From a virus, in the IMG/VR virus record IMGVR_UViG_3300031963_000072, positions 17,921 through 81,920 of that record: a stretch of 64,000 nucleotides of DNA; one strand, given 5' to 3'. Below, one piece after another: positions 47,173 through 57,942 of the stretch. The translations under genes were made by a program, and so were the position numbers. Under the pieces are notes generated by a model. That model made no database searches, was not told where the DNA came from, and saw only the letters and a list, made by a program, of their open reading frames with translations. Position 1 is the first letter of the stretch, and the number at the start of each line of letters is the position of its first letter.

Positions 47173-50124
47173 CTACTTGTTTACATTGGTGCCGTTGCTT
47201 GGTCTTTCAAGTAACTTAGCGATTGATTCATCGACAATAGATTTGGCCCTCTGGTTCATAAGCCCAGCAACAGTCGGGGCCGCAGAGAATTTTCCGTAAC
47301 CGCTGGCGTACATGAACGTCCAGTTCGTGGTGAATTTTCCAGGAGATATAGAGTGCTGTAGCTGCGTGCAGTTATAAATGTTATCGAGTGAAGTGCCTGT
47401 CTCAAAGTCTACAAAATATGTCTGATACAGCTGCGCGATCGGCACTCCCATTGTTGTCATTGTAAGTTGTATAGGAACTGTTCTCAACGGCAGACCTCCG
47501 ACCTCTTCAAGCGGATTACTGCTAACGGTCCCTTGACCCTTGGCGTCGGCCTTTGATGCATTCATGATATTTATAGCACCTTGTAAGCCTGAAGTTGAGG
47601 AAGAGGCATTGCTGCTTAAAACGAGAGTCCCGTTGGTTCCCACAAAAATGCAGGGCACAGTAGACATTAAGTAGTCTTTAAGTCGCTTTCTGTCCTTGGG
47701 AAGGACCAATTTTTGCCCCCCAGGTCTCGCAATTGTTACTAGGCTGTTCACTTCGTCTGCGGCAACGCCTATGTCAGTCAAAGCCTTGTTGTATGCAACA
47801 CCACTTCTAAGTTTTTCCTGTAGAGCTCTTTGATGTTTTTCATCAAGACCGTTGATGATATTTCGAAGTTTGGCATCAGCGGGTCCTGTCAAAACCTCAG
47901 CTATCTCAAAACTATTGTCGCCTGTGTCTATTATTTGCTGGGCAAGTCTATATGGATTATTCGCTCTATCATAGATGTGAATTCTCTTTATAACTTTTTT
48001 AGACCCACCTTTTTTAGTACTGTTCTCCTCATAGTTAAGACGAGTAGCAGATCTCTTAAGTGACTCAACTGTGTGCTTTATCCTGTCGCTCTCTTCTCCG
48101 TTTTCTACGAACATCTCGATGACAGGCATTTTGAGGGCTCCATATCTACCGATCCACCGACTCATTCCTGCATCAGACTTGCCGTCGCTACGCTGTACCT
48201 TGCTGGGGTTGTCCAGGTCTATCTGATCGAAAAAAGAGTTCATGCCATATCCAATGGCGCGCTGATCTGAAAACTGTGTCTCTATGACAAGCCTTAAGAA
48301 GACTTGTAGACTGAGAGACTCAAGACCGTTGTTTTTGATCGAAGCAGCATAGGCATACATAAGGGCTGGTAGGTTTACAGGAAACTCTGCGATGCTTTGA
48401 CCGCTCAATGGACCGCACTGATCATTAAACCCATAGAAGAAGACCTGTAGTTCATCACAGGAGTTTGAGGCAGCAACGCTGGGTGCCACGAATGACATGA
48501 AAAGCTTGCCAAAAGAAACTACCTCTTTGTTGATTTTAAGATTAGGATTAAATTCTTTAGACTTCTCTATAGCAGCCTGACGCTTCTCCTTGTTCTTGTT
48601 GAATTCATCTATAGAAGTCTTAAGCGCAGGGTCGGAAAAATAAAGTTCTCTCTCAGGTTCGCTTGTTGGAATGAAGGGATCAGGTTTGTTGCCGAGAGCA
48701 TTGAACTTTGTTGTGACTGACGTTCCAATAGACTTCTTTATCTTTTCGTAGCTGTATTTCTTGTCATCAACGAGAGAGTCCAGCTGCGTGCCCAGTTTTT
48801 CAACCTGTTCTTTTGGAAGATTACTGTATTGTAGATTGCTCTTGAGAGACGCTATGGTGGACTTTACATCCTTTAGCTCGTTGAGAAAACCACTTGTCGA
48901 AGCTGCATTCAATAACTGCTCGGCAGCTATATTAACAGCGAATTTGTTCTCTCCGACAACTTTCTCTTTTATCGCAGCTATAGACTTTATTACTTCGTGA
49001 AAGTCTTTGATTTCACTGCTAACTTCATCAACAGTTAGGGATTCAAGCGCCTTGGCAGCCTTACTAACCAGCTCGAGGCTCATAGAAACCTGCCCAGAGT
49101 TATCAAAGGAGAATTGTGAGTTGACGACGGACCAGCATTCCCTTATGAGCATCGACTCATTTATAAACTTTGCATAGTCGTCTTCTTGCATCCTGTTCAT
49201 CGGTGCAAGCCAACCGTAAGTCGTCCAAATGACAGCCTTGTTGAATCCAGAGCTTCCTTTAATAAACTCTGCAATCTCTGATATCCTTGCCTTGTCGTGT
49301 ATTTTAAATTTTAACGTGCCTTTCTTGTGAGCAAAGTTGCCCGCTCCTGCGTTCGAAATGGTGACGTCAAAACCAAGGAGAGAGGCAAAGGGCAGGAACG
49401 GTTTGGCAAGAACAAGACGACCCTTGTGAGGCAAGAGACCTTCGATGTTCATGTTCGTAAGCGTCTGCGGCATTAAGAACATTTCCATGCCGGAGAGGCC
49501 AAAGTTCTGAGCCTCCTGCCCAGACTCCAATTTGAATATGTCGGAGTCTCTTATGACTTTATCTTGACTAGACTCTGGTTCCACTGCTCCAATTAGAAAT
49601 CTAAGAGAGCTTGGAGTATTCAAAGAAGTCAATGAAGCACCTTGAGTCTGAAATTCCACGTCAAGGTACGGCATCATAGAAGCAGCAACAATTGGGGGAG
49701 TGTAGTTTAAAAAGAAGTCTACGTTGTCTGTTCCGCGTGTGGCTGGGCTCAGGTAAGGGCTCCTCGTCACGAACGCGGCGACTTCAAAATTGTCGCCAAG
49801 CGAATCTATCATGTCGCTTAAATTTTTAACCTTGCCCCAGTAGGCGCCGTCCGCCAGATCCAGCCGCTTAGTGTTGGTTATTGCGTGAAATTGAATTCCT
49901 GTTTCACGTTTGTAGCTCTTGCTTGTCTCCGAATCTAATCCTTTAAAATGCTCATCGATCTTGTCGAAGATGATCTTGTTGCTGTAAATCTCACCGCGAG
50001 GCCCTAAGATCATTTTCGACAGAATATCAAGTAATCCCTCGCGCTGCGTGCTTGAATTACGAGTTCCTTGAAGATCAGCTGGCTTGAGATACTTGTAGAT
50101 GTCTTCCAGATTCTTGAAGTCCAT
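47173..50124 (-). CDS. Large virion structural protein (tail/baseplate)
   Basis: A 983-residue protein, placed by context. It follows the gp53-like wedge gene directly (one base apart) in a run of tail genes. The N-terminal third is beta-rich with many Asn/Gly turns (FVTRSPYLSPATRGTDN, LPHKGRLVLAKPFLPFASLL). A helical segment (about 370-480) has coiled-coil character. The C-terminus is again beta-rich and includes MTTMGVPIAQLYQTYFVDF. No enzyme motif is seen. A baseplate hub or wedge component is likely, but the exact T4 counterpart is not recognised. Confidence 0.6.
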   Translation of the reverse strand: MDFKNLEDIYKYLKPADLQGTRNSSTQREGLLDILSKMILGPRGEIYSNKIIFDKIDEHFKGLDSETSKSYKRETGIQFHAITNTKRLDLADGAYWGKVKNLSDMIDSLGDNFEVAAFVTRSPYLSPATRGTDNVDFFLNYTPPIVAASMMPYLDVEFQTQGASLTSLNTPSSLRFLIGAVEPESSQDKVIRDSDIFKLESGQEAQNFGLSGMEMFLMPQTLTNMNIEGLLPHKGRLVLAKPFLPFASLLGFDVTISNAGAGNFAHKKGTLKFKIHDKARISEIAEFIKGSSGFNKAVIWTTYGWLAPMNRMQEDDYAKFINESMLIRECWSVVNSQFSFDNSGQVSMSLELVSKAAKALESLTVDEVSSEIKDFHEVIKSIAAIKEKVVGENKFAVNIAAEQLLNAASTSGFLNELKDVKSTIASLKSNLQYSNLPKEQVEKLGTQLDSLVDDKKYSYEKIKKSIGTSVTTKFNALGNKPDPFIPTSEPERELYFSDPALKTSIDEFNKNKEKRQAAIEKSKEFNPNLKINKEVVSFGKLFMSFVAPSVAASNSCDELQVFFYGFNDQCGPLSGQSIAEFPVNLPALMYAYAASIKNNGLESLSLQVFLRLVIETQFSDQRAIGYGMNSFFDQIDLDNPSKVQRSDGKSDAGMSRWIGRYGALKMPVIEMFVENGEESDRIKHTVESLKRSATRLNYEENSTKKGGSKKVIKRIHIYDRANNPYRLAQQIIDTGDNSFEIAEVLTGPADAKLRNIINGLDEKHQRALQEKLRSGVAYNKALTDIGVAADEVNSLVTIARPGGQKLVLPKDRKRLKDYLMSTVPCIFVGTNGTLVLSSNASSSTSGLQGAINIMNASKADAKGQGTVSSNPLEEVGGLPLRTVPIQLTMTTMGVPIAQLYQTYFVDFETGTSLDNIYNCTQLQHSISPGKFTTNWTFMYASGYGKFSAAPTVAGLMNQRAKSIVDESIAKLLERPSNGTNVNK

Positions 50125-50125
50125 T

Positions 50126-50422
50126 TTACCTCACATACAAAAGAGCATCAGAGAGATTAACCACGTTAATGACTGTGCCTGGTGGAGCCTGCAGTCCCCA
50201 GCCAATGCCACTTGCGATGGCCAAAATCCACCAATATTTGGCGTCGCCGTAAACCACGCCCGCAAGACCGTCCAATCTTTCACTTCCCGTGAGAGTAAAA
50301 GTTGAAATAATTGGTACGGTTCCTTCTTTGATGGCGCGCTTCAGAAGAAGAATCGATTCAGGAGTTCCCAGCTGTTGTCCCAGGTTTATGCGTGGATCTG
50401 TTCCGTATCTACTTGTTGCCAT
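50126..50422 (-). CDS. Baseplate wedge protein, gp53-like
   Basis: A 98-residue protein with the LysM-like fold found in T4 gp53 and related baseplate proteins: SERLDGLAGVVYGDAKYWWI followed by LAIASGIGWGLQAPPG and TVINVV. In T4, gp53 joins neighbouring wedges in the baseplate. The small size is typical of myovirus versions. It lies between two large structural genes. Good match by motif and place. Confidence 0.78.
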   Translation of the reverse strand: MATSRYGTDPRINLGQQLGTPESILLLKRAIKEGTVPIISTFTLTGSERLDGLAGVVYGDAKYWWILAIASGIGWGLQAPPGTVINVVNLSDALLYVR

Positions 50423-50431
50423 TGTCCACCA

Positions 50432-53400
50432 TCAAGTCTTTCTAAAGAAGCTGCCAACAGGATAGACAGGAGCCCTGTTTCCGCCTTCGTGATCGAGTCC
50501 GGGAGATATGTCGTGAATTGGAGAGAAGGAAATGGTGACTTTGCACATCTTGGGAGCTTTTCCCTTGTCTCCGTCTGTGCCGACCGCCCATGTAACTCTG
50601 TCATACCAATCAAAATTCATTGACTCTATGAATCCTGCAAGTCCTTTGCCACCAGAAGACTTGAAAGACTTGACGACTGCATTGTTGTTTTCTTCCATGA
50701 AGATTTTAGCTTCAGCCGTGTATCTATGCTGCTTCACGTTGCTGCTAACTCTTCCAATTTCAGCTTTATGTTTTGCATCAGTCGTTTTAGTGAATTTAAC
50801 TTGATCTTCTTTAAGAACTATTTTAATACCAGCGTTGGCATCGGGACTACTTCCCCAGGTGCTAATGGCGCCCGAGGAATCGAGATCGTCTTCTTTGAGT
50901 GGCACAATTTCAAAATAATACTTGACTGCTTCTGTATCGGACGAAGTAACATTGCCAGCTGTAGAAAGAAGTCTCAGTCCTACACCGTCGGGCCACGCAG
51001 TCTCACAAATTCTCATGATCTTTGCTCTGCTATCATCGTCCGGAGCTGCAGCAATAACGTGCTCTTTGTCCATTGGTATGAATGTATTTCCCGCAGAGTA
51101 AGCCTTTGCCTTTGAAAGTCTTTGGGCAGTAATTGATCCTTCACCGCCTTCTTGGTCTCCGCTGTCTGGTATTTCTACACCGTTAAATTTTGTGCCACTA
51201 TAAGAGTAGCCAAATAAACGGGCGAGGTTGAATTTACTGTAGTTTGATCTGATGAGGTCGCCTATTCTAACTCTGACAAGCGGTGACGCCTGTATCGTCT
51301 GACTGAATGGCATGTGCATGTTGTAATTCTTGTCAGGAGAGAGAAGTCTTCCCTCTGTATATTGAGGATAAACTAATGTAACAAGTTTATTAATCTTGTG
51401 CCACATTACCTCAAAATCTTCTGCGCTCGTCGCAGCAACATAGAAAGAAAAACCAATCTTTCTTTGTGTTCCTTTGTATGTCTTGACAGGTTCAACTCTT
51501 CCAAATCCTTCAGATGAATCGTACGCTGCTGTATAATCATCGCTTAGTGATGCAAGAAATGCATGAAAGCTCAGTATTTCATTCGTTCTAACGTCATGAA
51601 AGTAAAAAGGAACGTATTCTGAGTCAAGAGCAGCCTCCATTTCTTCTCTACGGAGAGTTTCTATCCTATCGTTCTTCAGAGACTTGGTGTAGACACCGTC
51701 AACTTTTTCACCAACTCTCTTGTGCTTAAAGCCCAGATAGTCGTCTTTTTCGTTTACATTTATTAAAAAGTTACCGTAATCAGGAACATCAGTGAAGCTT
51801 TCTGTCGATCCTTTTGGAGATACCTTTCCTATGCCGGCAGGGTACAAGATGAGATCTGAGGCTCGATAAGTCGACCAAGAAAGTCTCGTTGTATTTCTTT
51901 TTATTCTTCCCTTATGAACATTGTCTGTGTCTGAGTCGTCGTCTAATTTAGTCCTGTGACGACCGTCACTGTCAATCTTTGGATCATCAGCATCGTAAAG
52001 ATAAGCATCGCCAAGACGTGAAAAAACTTTAAGCGACCCCAAAAATTTGGAGTCTCTGAACACATTTACGAACTCGAGAGTTTGTTGAATTCCAGTGACA
52101 AAATTACCACTTCCAAACGACTTACCAAGAGAAAGAAGTGAATCGCTGATTGTCAAAAATGACCTGTTGATGCTACGAGCCATGACGGTGTAATATCCAG
52201 GATTTTTCATGGCAGAAGTTGCGGCGCCCAGTGTGGCTTGAGTCACAAGATTTCCGAGGCTTACGTCTGCTCCTCCTGGCGGAACTATTCCAAAAAAGAG
52301 AAGAGTTCCTACACTAATGCATTTTTCTATTGGATATATTGTAGGAGGAAATCCCAGAAGACCCAGTACGTTAAAATCGCTTCCTTGCGATACAATTGAA
52401 GCGATACTACTATAGTCGAGGCGCTTTCCGTTTTCATAAGACTTTCCATACGGCCTTATGCTTTTGTTATCCATGCCACGTTTTATTATTGGGAAATCCT
52501 TTCCGGGTATTAAACTTACAACAAGTGCAATAACGAGACTCAAGGCGACTATAAGAGCGACGGCCAACAGCTGCATTCCAAAGTTGGATATACCTGCATA
52601 CTGATCGAGGACGTTGTTAAGAGTTCCCCACGACTGCTTCGCGGGATTAATCAACAGATTGTCGTCTATTCCCTCCAGAGTTAAAGTCTCCAAGACGCTG
52701 GCTGCCTCTAACTGTTCTCTTTCGAGTCTGTAGACACCAAACTGGGCCGATCCAGGAAGAACTGCCCCGGCTACAGAGGCATTGTCTGTAGGATTGTTTC
52801 CCTCTGACAGCGACTTGAGCTCAAGTCCCGATCGAATTGAAAGTGCATTGCCTATCTGAGCGAGCCGCGCATGCGTGACGTTTCTTTCTGCGGCATTGGG
52901 AGGCAAATTATGGCCAAGCGGATACTTCTTCGCAAATTGAGGAGAATTAATACCTGTGTTATCCTCGTAGAGATTTTCTGGATTAAACCTGTTATATATG
53001 ACAGAGTTACTTATGTTTCCAGGATTGGGACTGCCGTAGTAGTTCTTTATCTCTTTTGAGAGGTCCTCTGGTTTCGCGTAACCAATTTGTGGAAGTGAGC
53101 CGCCCTTAGCGGACGGATTTATGACACCCGGGTTGGCTCCGTCAGGTGTGGCATTTTTTAAAAGCTTGTTACCGTCAACCTTGCCCGTTCCTTCCTGACG
53201 ACCTCTAAGAACTTCTAGGTTGGTGGCCGCCGAAGACCTACTCGATAGTACCTTTCCAGGTACGTACGTCTCTGACTCGTTGTCAGTGTTTAAATAAGCG
53301 CTTAGAGAGACGTCGGGATTGACCGGATATCCTTTTTGATCCTTGAGTGAGAGTTCAACTGGATCTTTCCTGTCAAGATGATTGATCGGATATGCATTCT

Positions 53401-53641
53401 TAACTGGGCTGGGAGAAGAAGGAGTCTTACCAAGCGTGGTGTCACTCATGTATGCAGCAAGCGTGGAGCGTGTCGACCTCGACACGTCTTTCTTCCTGTT
53501 GTCGACTCTGACGTCCCCCGGACTCCAAGGTATTCGCGGAATGTCTTCGGAGTCTTCAGTTCCCACGTCGTAAGAAAGACGAGTCTGTCCCTCTCCTATC
53601 GGAAATCCTCCGGTACCGGTGTCAATCTTGTCGTTGGACAT
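50432..53641 (-). CDS. Large virion structural protein with hydrophobic segment
   Basis: A 1069-residue protein. The first third is Ser/Asn/Pro-rich and probably extended. A strongly hydrophobic stretch near 355-380 (LLAVALIVALSLVIALVVSL) could be a membrane or packing helix. The later half has FYFHDVRTNEILSFHAFLAS, KIGFSFYVAATSAEDFEVMW and HKINKLVTLVYPQYTEG, patterns found in baseplate or tail proteins of large myoviruses. It lies between the gp53-like gene and the small gene next to the tape measure. The membrane-like segment is unusual for a tail protein and could act during DNA entry. Confidence 0.6.
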   Translation of the reverse strand: MSNDKIDTGTGGFPIGEGQTRLSYDVGTEDSEDIPRIPWSPGDVRVDNRKKDVSRSTRSTLAAYMSDTTLGKTPSSPSPVKNAYPINHLDRKDPVELSLKDQKGYPVNPDVSLSAYLNTDNESETYVPGKVLSSRSSAATNLEVLRGRQEGTGKVDGNKLLKNATPDGANPGVINPSAKGGSLPQIGYAKPEDLSKEIKNYYGSPNPGNISNSVIYNRFNPENLYEDNTGINSPQFAKKYPLGHNLPPNAAERNVTHARLAQIGNALSIRSGLELKSLSEGNNPTDNASVAGAVLPGSAQFGVYRLEREQLEAASVLETLTLEGIDDNLLINPAKQSWGTLNNVLDQYAGISNFGMQLLAVALIVALSLVIALVVSLIPGKDFPIIKRGMDNKSIRPYGKSYENGKRLDYSSIASIVSQGSDFNVLGLLGFPPTIYPIEKCISVGTLLFFGIVPPGGADVSLGNLVTQATLGAATSAMKNPGYYTVMARSINRSFLTISDSLLSLGKSFGSGNFVTGIQQTLEFVNVFRDSKFLGSLKVFSRLGDAYLYDADDPKIDSDGRHRTKLDDDSDTDNVHKGRIKRNTTRLSWSTYRASDLILYPAGIGKVSPKGSTESFTDVPDYGNFLINVNEKDDYLGFKHKRVGEKVDGVYTKSLKNDRIETLRREEMEAALDSEYVPFYFHDVRTNEILSFHAFLASLSDDYTAAYDSSEGFGRVEPVKTYKGTQRKIGFSFYVAATSAEDFEVMWHKINKLVTLVYPQYTEGRLLSPDKNYNMHMPFSQTIQASPLVRVRIGDLIRSNYSKFNLARLFGYSYSGTKFNGVEIPDSGDQEGGEGSITAQRLSKAKAYSAGNTFIPMDKEHVIAAAPDDDSRAKIMRICETAWPDGVGLRLLSTAGNVTSSDTEAVKYYFEIVPLKEDDLDSSGAISTWGSSPDANAGIKIVLKEDQVKFTKTTDAKHKAEIGRVSSNVKQHRYTAEAKIFMEENNNAVVKSFKSSGGKGLAGFIESMNFDWYDRVTWAVGTDGDKGKAPKMCKVTISFSPIHDISPGLDHEGGNRAPVYPVGSFFRKT

Positions 53642-53652
53642 CTTCTCTCTTC

Positions 53653-53898
53653 CTACTCTTCAGCGCTTCCACTATTAATTAGCTCGCTGCTAATTTCTAG
53701 GTATGCGTTCTTTATGCCTTCGGGATCGTTTTGTAACGCGTGGGAGATCGGTTCGTACACCTGATTGAAGAACTTGACCATGAAGTCCTCTGCGTATGCC
53801 TTTATGGCGCGACGCTCTGCGTCGCTCGTCGCCTTTGAGAGCACTGTTTTGAACACGTCGTTTTCCCGAAGCTGCTTAAGATAGTCTTCTTTTTTCAT
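53653..53898 (-). CDS. Small helical protein next to tape measure
   Basis: An 81-residue helical, acidic protein (MKKEDYLKQLRENDVFKTVL, AERRAIKAYAEDFMVKFF). It sits immediately after the tape measure gene. Small proteins here can be tail assembly chaperones, but those normally precede the tape measure, so the role is open. It is 11 bases before the 1069-residue structural gene. Confidence 0.6.
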   Translation of the reverse strand: MKKEDYLKQLRENDVFKTVLSKATSDAERRAIKAYAEDFMVKFFNQVYEPISHALQNDPEGIKNAYLEISSELINSGSAEE

Positions 53899-53932
53899 GA
53901 GCTTTATCCCTTGTCAGCATTAAACTACAATA

Positions 53933-56900
53933 TTATTGAGAACCTGGGACTCCCGAAGCGTGGAGCGCTGTGTTGCCCGCAGGATTGCTCTTCACGAGAA
54001 CCGCCTTGTTGCCCTTGTCAGATTTGTCAAGAGCGAAGTTGATTCTGTCTCTTATGATGGACTTGTTGTTGCCTATCATGATCTTCTCGATCTCCTGTGC
54101 GTCCATCGAGACGTTAAAGGATACGTGGATGACCACTTCCTTGCTGTTTACTGTGTAGACGCCTGAAGATCCAAGACCGACCGATCCTGCAACTTGAGTC
54201 AAGCGGGCGCCTATGTTGATCTTTTCCAGAGCTGCAAGGGAGTCGTCCATCTTCTGGGTCGCGGCCACCATCTGTTGTACCGCAAGGAGAGACTTCGCGA
54301 TGGATGTCTTAATGACGTCACCTGAAAATGCGGCTGTTGATTTCACGAACTTCTCAAGCTCAGCTGAAAGTTCAGAAGCCTGTACTATCATGGTCTTTAT
54401 CTTTGGGGCTTGAGTAGCGGCCAGATCGAGCGCGGCGGTGCCGTGCTGTGTGATCGCCATGATAGCTTCAGTGATTCCATACCTGATCGTCATGAACTTG
54501 TCGTGTATCTGTGTGCCTCCCGGGACCGGAACTTTCATGATTTCATTGAGAGAATTTGCTGTCTCACTCAATTCTCTGAACATCTTGGCTATCTTGGGAG
54601 ACCAGACTTCTGTGAGAGATAGATAGTGACCCATCTTGCTCTCTCCTATTTCAGTGCCAGACGTGGTGACGACCTTGATGGCATCGACTATCGAATCTTG
54701 CAACTTCTTAAAAACAGCTTGCACTTTTCCATAATCGAGGGAGCCTATTCTGTCAACAGCGAGCTTTGTCATTCCACCAATATCTGCAAGATTTGCGAAG
54801 ATTCCTTGTATCTTCTGCATCTGAAGGAAGGCCTTGTTGACACTTTCCTCGTTTTTCGGATCTATAACAGACCAGTTGACATCATCAAGCTTTGCCTTCA
54901 CGGCCGCTAACTTGTCTTTAATGTTAAATCCTTTGTCCATTACCTTCTTAGCAAGCTCGTCGAGCTGCTTAAATCTCTCGGCGGCGTTCTGTATGGTAAC
55001 GGGCCCAAGCGCATCGAGCTGTCGCTTCTCTGCCTCTTTCGCCATTCTCTCTTCGTATTCTTTGGTTCCTTTTATTAAGGCGCGATCTTCCTTTTCTTTT
55101 TTTGCTAAAAGATCTTTTACAACTCTATTATTCTCTTCAATGTAAGCGTCTGCTATTTGCTCGGCTTCTCCCTTTGCTCCCATTCCAAAGATGCTTCTCA
55201 CACCAGCTAAGAAGCCAGTTCCATGTGCCTCTTCTCGATCTTTAAGCAATTTGATATTTCTGTCACTTGCAGCTTTTAGCTTATCAGCTGTTGACATATT
55301 TTGATCATTAATCTTTTCTATAAATTCATTGTGGTTGACAGCTTTAGAAGCCTTTTCAGACTCAGAGGCAATTGCATCATTCGCGGCTGTAAAAGCCAAA
55401 GCTGCAATAGCAACAGTTGCAGCTATAGCTGCTGTAACTGGATTTGAAAGAAAACTTGTGAGACGGGAAATAAGTCCAGGATTACTTCCGGCTGACGTTG
55501 CACCCGCTGCAAGACTTTCCGTTGCAGCTGTTGCAACTCTTTGACCGCCTTCAGCAATTGCCTTTTTTGCAGCAGCTTTTTCAAAAGCACCGGAAACTAC
55601 ATCCGTTACAGAGGAGACAATCTTCTTCTCAAGTGCTTTTTCTGCAAGTTTCCTCGTAAGACTGCCGAGTAGAGCACTGCTAATTGCGGGACCGAACTGG
55701 ATGGTGGCTGCTAGCCCTATCTGCTCCCACGTCGCCGCGTGGAAGATGGCTTTGAGACCCTCCCACAATCCTTCCTTGATCTTGAACATCAACTCTATGG
55801 CAAGATCTCTTAGTGCAGGGTACAATTCCTTCCAAGCAAACTTAAGCGCTTCTCCCAGGGGCCCGAATACATCTCCAAGCATCTTAGCGAAACCTGAAGC
55901 GGCAGGAATTCCTCGCTTAAATTCTTCTTTGTCAGAAATCCACGATGTTAAGGTCTTTATCGCATCTCGAGCGAAAGGAATTGCCTTCTCTGTGAGAAAC
56001 TTGGAGACAGATCCTACGATGTCAGAGAAGAACTTCTTTACCTTGAGCGTCGTTGGACCTGGATTTTCCATCTCACTTGTGAAGGAAGCATAGAGTTCTT
56101 TTGTCTTCTCCCAGATCATCTCCCCGGTCTTCGTGACGATGACTAGAACGGCTTTCCCAAACTTCTTGAATCCTTCCTTGACCTTCTCGCCAGACGGGCC
56201 GCCCGTGAAGTCTTTGAATATAAGCTTAAGTCTGTCGACAAAGTCTTCGATCTTGCCGCTGCCGCCTGTCTTGAAGACGTCAAACGCACGCAGAACGTCG
56301 TCGAACATCTTTTTAAATCTCTTCGGATCGAACACCTCTTTGATGCCGTCGAATATCTCGCTTACGCCCGGGAAGAACTTGACAAATTCTTTTCCAAACT
56401 TGACACCTTCCTGCGTGGCAATCCTGAGGACTTGTTTGACATTCATCATCATGCCGACGAATTCTTTGGACGTCTGTATTCCCCTGAAGAATCCTTCAAG
56501 GAAGTGATCCATCACACCGCCTGCGCCGCCGCCTCCAGACGGGAACGTTCTCTTGATCGAATCTCCGAGGGCCTTTATAGCCTCAGCCTGACTCATCGTT
56601 GCCTTCTCTGCTTTCTCTGCCTGGGTTCTCATGTTGTCAAGAGAGACACCTGCATTCTTAGCAGCGAAAGCTGAGTTCATCAGTTCGTCAGACATGCCTG
56701 TCTGTTGTTTGATGAACATCCTGTCCTGATAAGTGAGCTGAGACATGTCCTTGCCAGTTTTGGCAAAGGCTTTTCTAAGCAGCTCAACCTTATCGGCAGG
56801 ATTCTGAGCCATCATCATCTCTGTAGCATCGATGTTAGTGCCGTACTGCTCATTCAACTTCGACATGCCTTCAGCTGCCTGATCGTAGGTGGCTGTCTGG

Positions 56901-57928
56901 TCCATTATTGCAGTCAGCTTATCGACAGATACACCGAGCTTGTTCGCAAATGTTGCAGCGACGGAAAGCTCTTTGGTGGAGAGATGTCCGAAGTGCGCGA
57001 GGTCACCCATCGCTTTGGCCATGTCTTTTGAGATGACCTTGGCGTTGACTCCAAAGGCCTTGCTCATTCCAAGAGCCTGCTTCGTCATCTCGTTCTGCAC
57101 GACTGCGATGTCTTTGCCCATCCTGAGGGCGTTGGACGCGAGAGTTCCCATCTGCTCGTTTGTGATGCCAAGACCTCTCTGGTATAGCATCATGGCAACT
57201 CCGTTCTCTTTCACTTCCCCCTGAAAGACCTGGAAAGCTGCACCCATTCCTTGGGCCATTTCGGTGACGGCCTTTATTCTGCCAGCTAAGTTGCCAAAGA
57301 TGAGATACGAAGGAACCCCGGATTGGTTCATCGTCTCGACGTTCTTTGCTGTGTCTATTATGGCTCGAGACGATTCAGACTTTAAGTCTCCAAACGATTC
57401 TCTGACGTTCTCAAGAGCCTCAAGAAGTTCGTTGGATCCACCGGCAGAAGCCATCTTAAAGAGACCTGCCATCATCTTAAAGGGTATTGCAAGTATTGAC
57501 TTTCCTATCTCAAATATTCCGCCGGCGACAGATCCGAAAAATCCCAGAACGCTTTGCCCTAAAGCGACTATATTTTTAAATCCTTGCAAAAGTCCTGAAA
57601 AAGCTTTTCCTGCAAACAATATGCCTTTAGAAAGTTTTGCTCCGGAAGTTGAAACCTCTTTGAAAGTTTGAGAAGCACTGCGCGAGGCCTTCTCATTCTT
57701 TAGGACCTCCTTAGTGACTTTCTTCCAAGATTCAGGATCGAGTCCCTTTCCGTCCTGGTTGGAGATAGCATGCATCAGCTTTGCGACTTCCTCCATAGCG
57801 TCGCGCATCTGGGTGACGACCTTCAACTGTCGCTGAAAGGCGTCGAGAGCTTCTTCTGCGTACTTGCCGGCGAGTTTTGCATTCTCAGCAAGCTCACCTG
57901 CAGCCTTTGGATCCATCTCACCGGCCAT
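53933..57928 (-). CDS. Tail tape measure protein
   Basis: A 1331-residue protein, the longest in the window. An N-terminal helical region (about 1-100, AGELAENAKLAGKYAEEALD) is followed by a hydrophobic Gly/Phe-rich region (about 110-165, LGQSVLGFFGSVAGGIFEIG). A very long helical body has M-G-D-L and Ala repeats, and a second hydrophobic segment lies near 830-850 (AAIAATVAIAALAFTAAND). This is the normal plan of tape measure proteins, which set tail length and help DNA pass the membrane. If length is proportional (about 1.5 angstroms per residue) the tail would be long. No lysozyme or peptidase domain is seen. Confidence 0.85.
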   Translation of the reverse strand: MAGEMDPKAAGELAENAKLAGKYAEEALDAFQRQLKVVTQMRDAMEEVAKLMHAISNQDGKGLDPESWKKVTKEVLKNEKASRSASQTFKEVSTSGAKLSKGILFAGKAFSGLLQGFKNIVALGQSVLGFFGSVAGGIFEIGKSILAIPFKMMAGLFKMASAGGSNELLEALENVRESFGDLKSESSRAIIDTAKNVETMNQSGVPSYLIFGNLAGRIKAVTEMAQGMGAAFQVFQGEVKENGVAMMLYQRGLGITNEQMGTLASNALRMGKDIAVVQNEMTKQALGMSKAFGVNAKVISKDMAKAMGDLAHFGHLSTKELSVAATFANKLGVSVDKLTAIMDQTATYDQAAEGMSKLNEQYGTNIDATEMMMAQNPADKVELLRKAFAKTGKDMSQLTYQDRMFIKQQTGMSDELMNSAFAAKNAGVSLDNMRTQAEKAEKATMSQAEAIKALGDSIKRTFPSGGGGAGGVMDHFLEGFFRGIQTSKEFVGMMMNVKQVLRIATQEGVKFGKEFVKFFPGVSEIFDGIKEVFDPKRFKKMFDDVLRAFDVFKTGGSGKIEDFVDRLKLIFKDFTGGPSGEKVKEGFKKFGKAVLVIVTKTGEMIWEKTKELYASFTSEMENPGPTTLKVKKFFSDIVGSVSKFLTEKAIPFARDAIKTLTSWISDKEEFKRGIPAASGFAKMLGDVFGPLGEALKFAWKELYPALRDLAIELMFKIKEGLWEGLKAIFHAATWEQIGLAATIQFGPAISSALLGSLTRKLAEKALEKKIVSSVTDVVSGAFEKAAAKKAIAEGGQRVATAATESLAAGATSAGSNPGLISRLTSFLSNPVTAAIAATVAIAALAFTAANDAIASESEKASKAVNHNEFIEKINDQNMSTADKLKAASDRNIKLLKDREEAHGTGFLAGVRSIFGMGAKGEAEQIADAYIEENNRVVKDLLAKKEKEDRALIKGTKEYEERMAKEAEKRQLDALGPVTIQNAAERFKQLDELAKKVMDKGFNIKDKLAAVKAKLDDVNWSVIDPKNEESVNKAFLQMQKIQGIFANLADIGGMTKLAVDRIGSLDYGKVQAVFKKLQDSIVDAIKVVTTSGTEIGESKMGHYLSLTEVWSPKIAKMFRELSETANSLNEIMKVPVPGGTQIHDKFMTIRYGITEAIMAITQHGTAALDLAATQAPKIKTMIVQASELSAELEKFVKSTAAFSGDVIKTSIAKSLLAVQQMVAATQKMDDSLAALEKINIGARLTQVAGSVGLGSSGVYTVNSKEVVIHVSFNVSMDAQEIEKIMIGNNKSIIRDRINFALDKSDKGNKAVLVKSNPAGNTALHASGVPGSQ

Positions 57929-57942
57929 CTTTATCCCTCAGA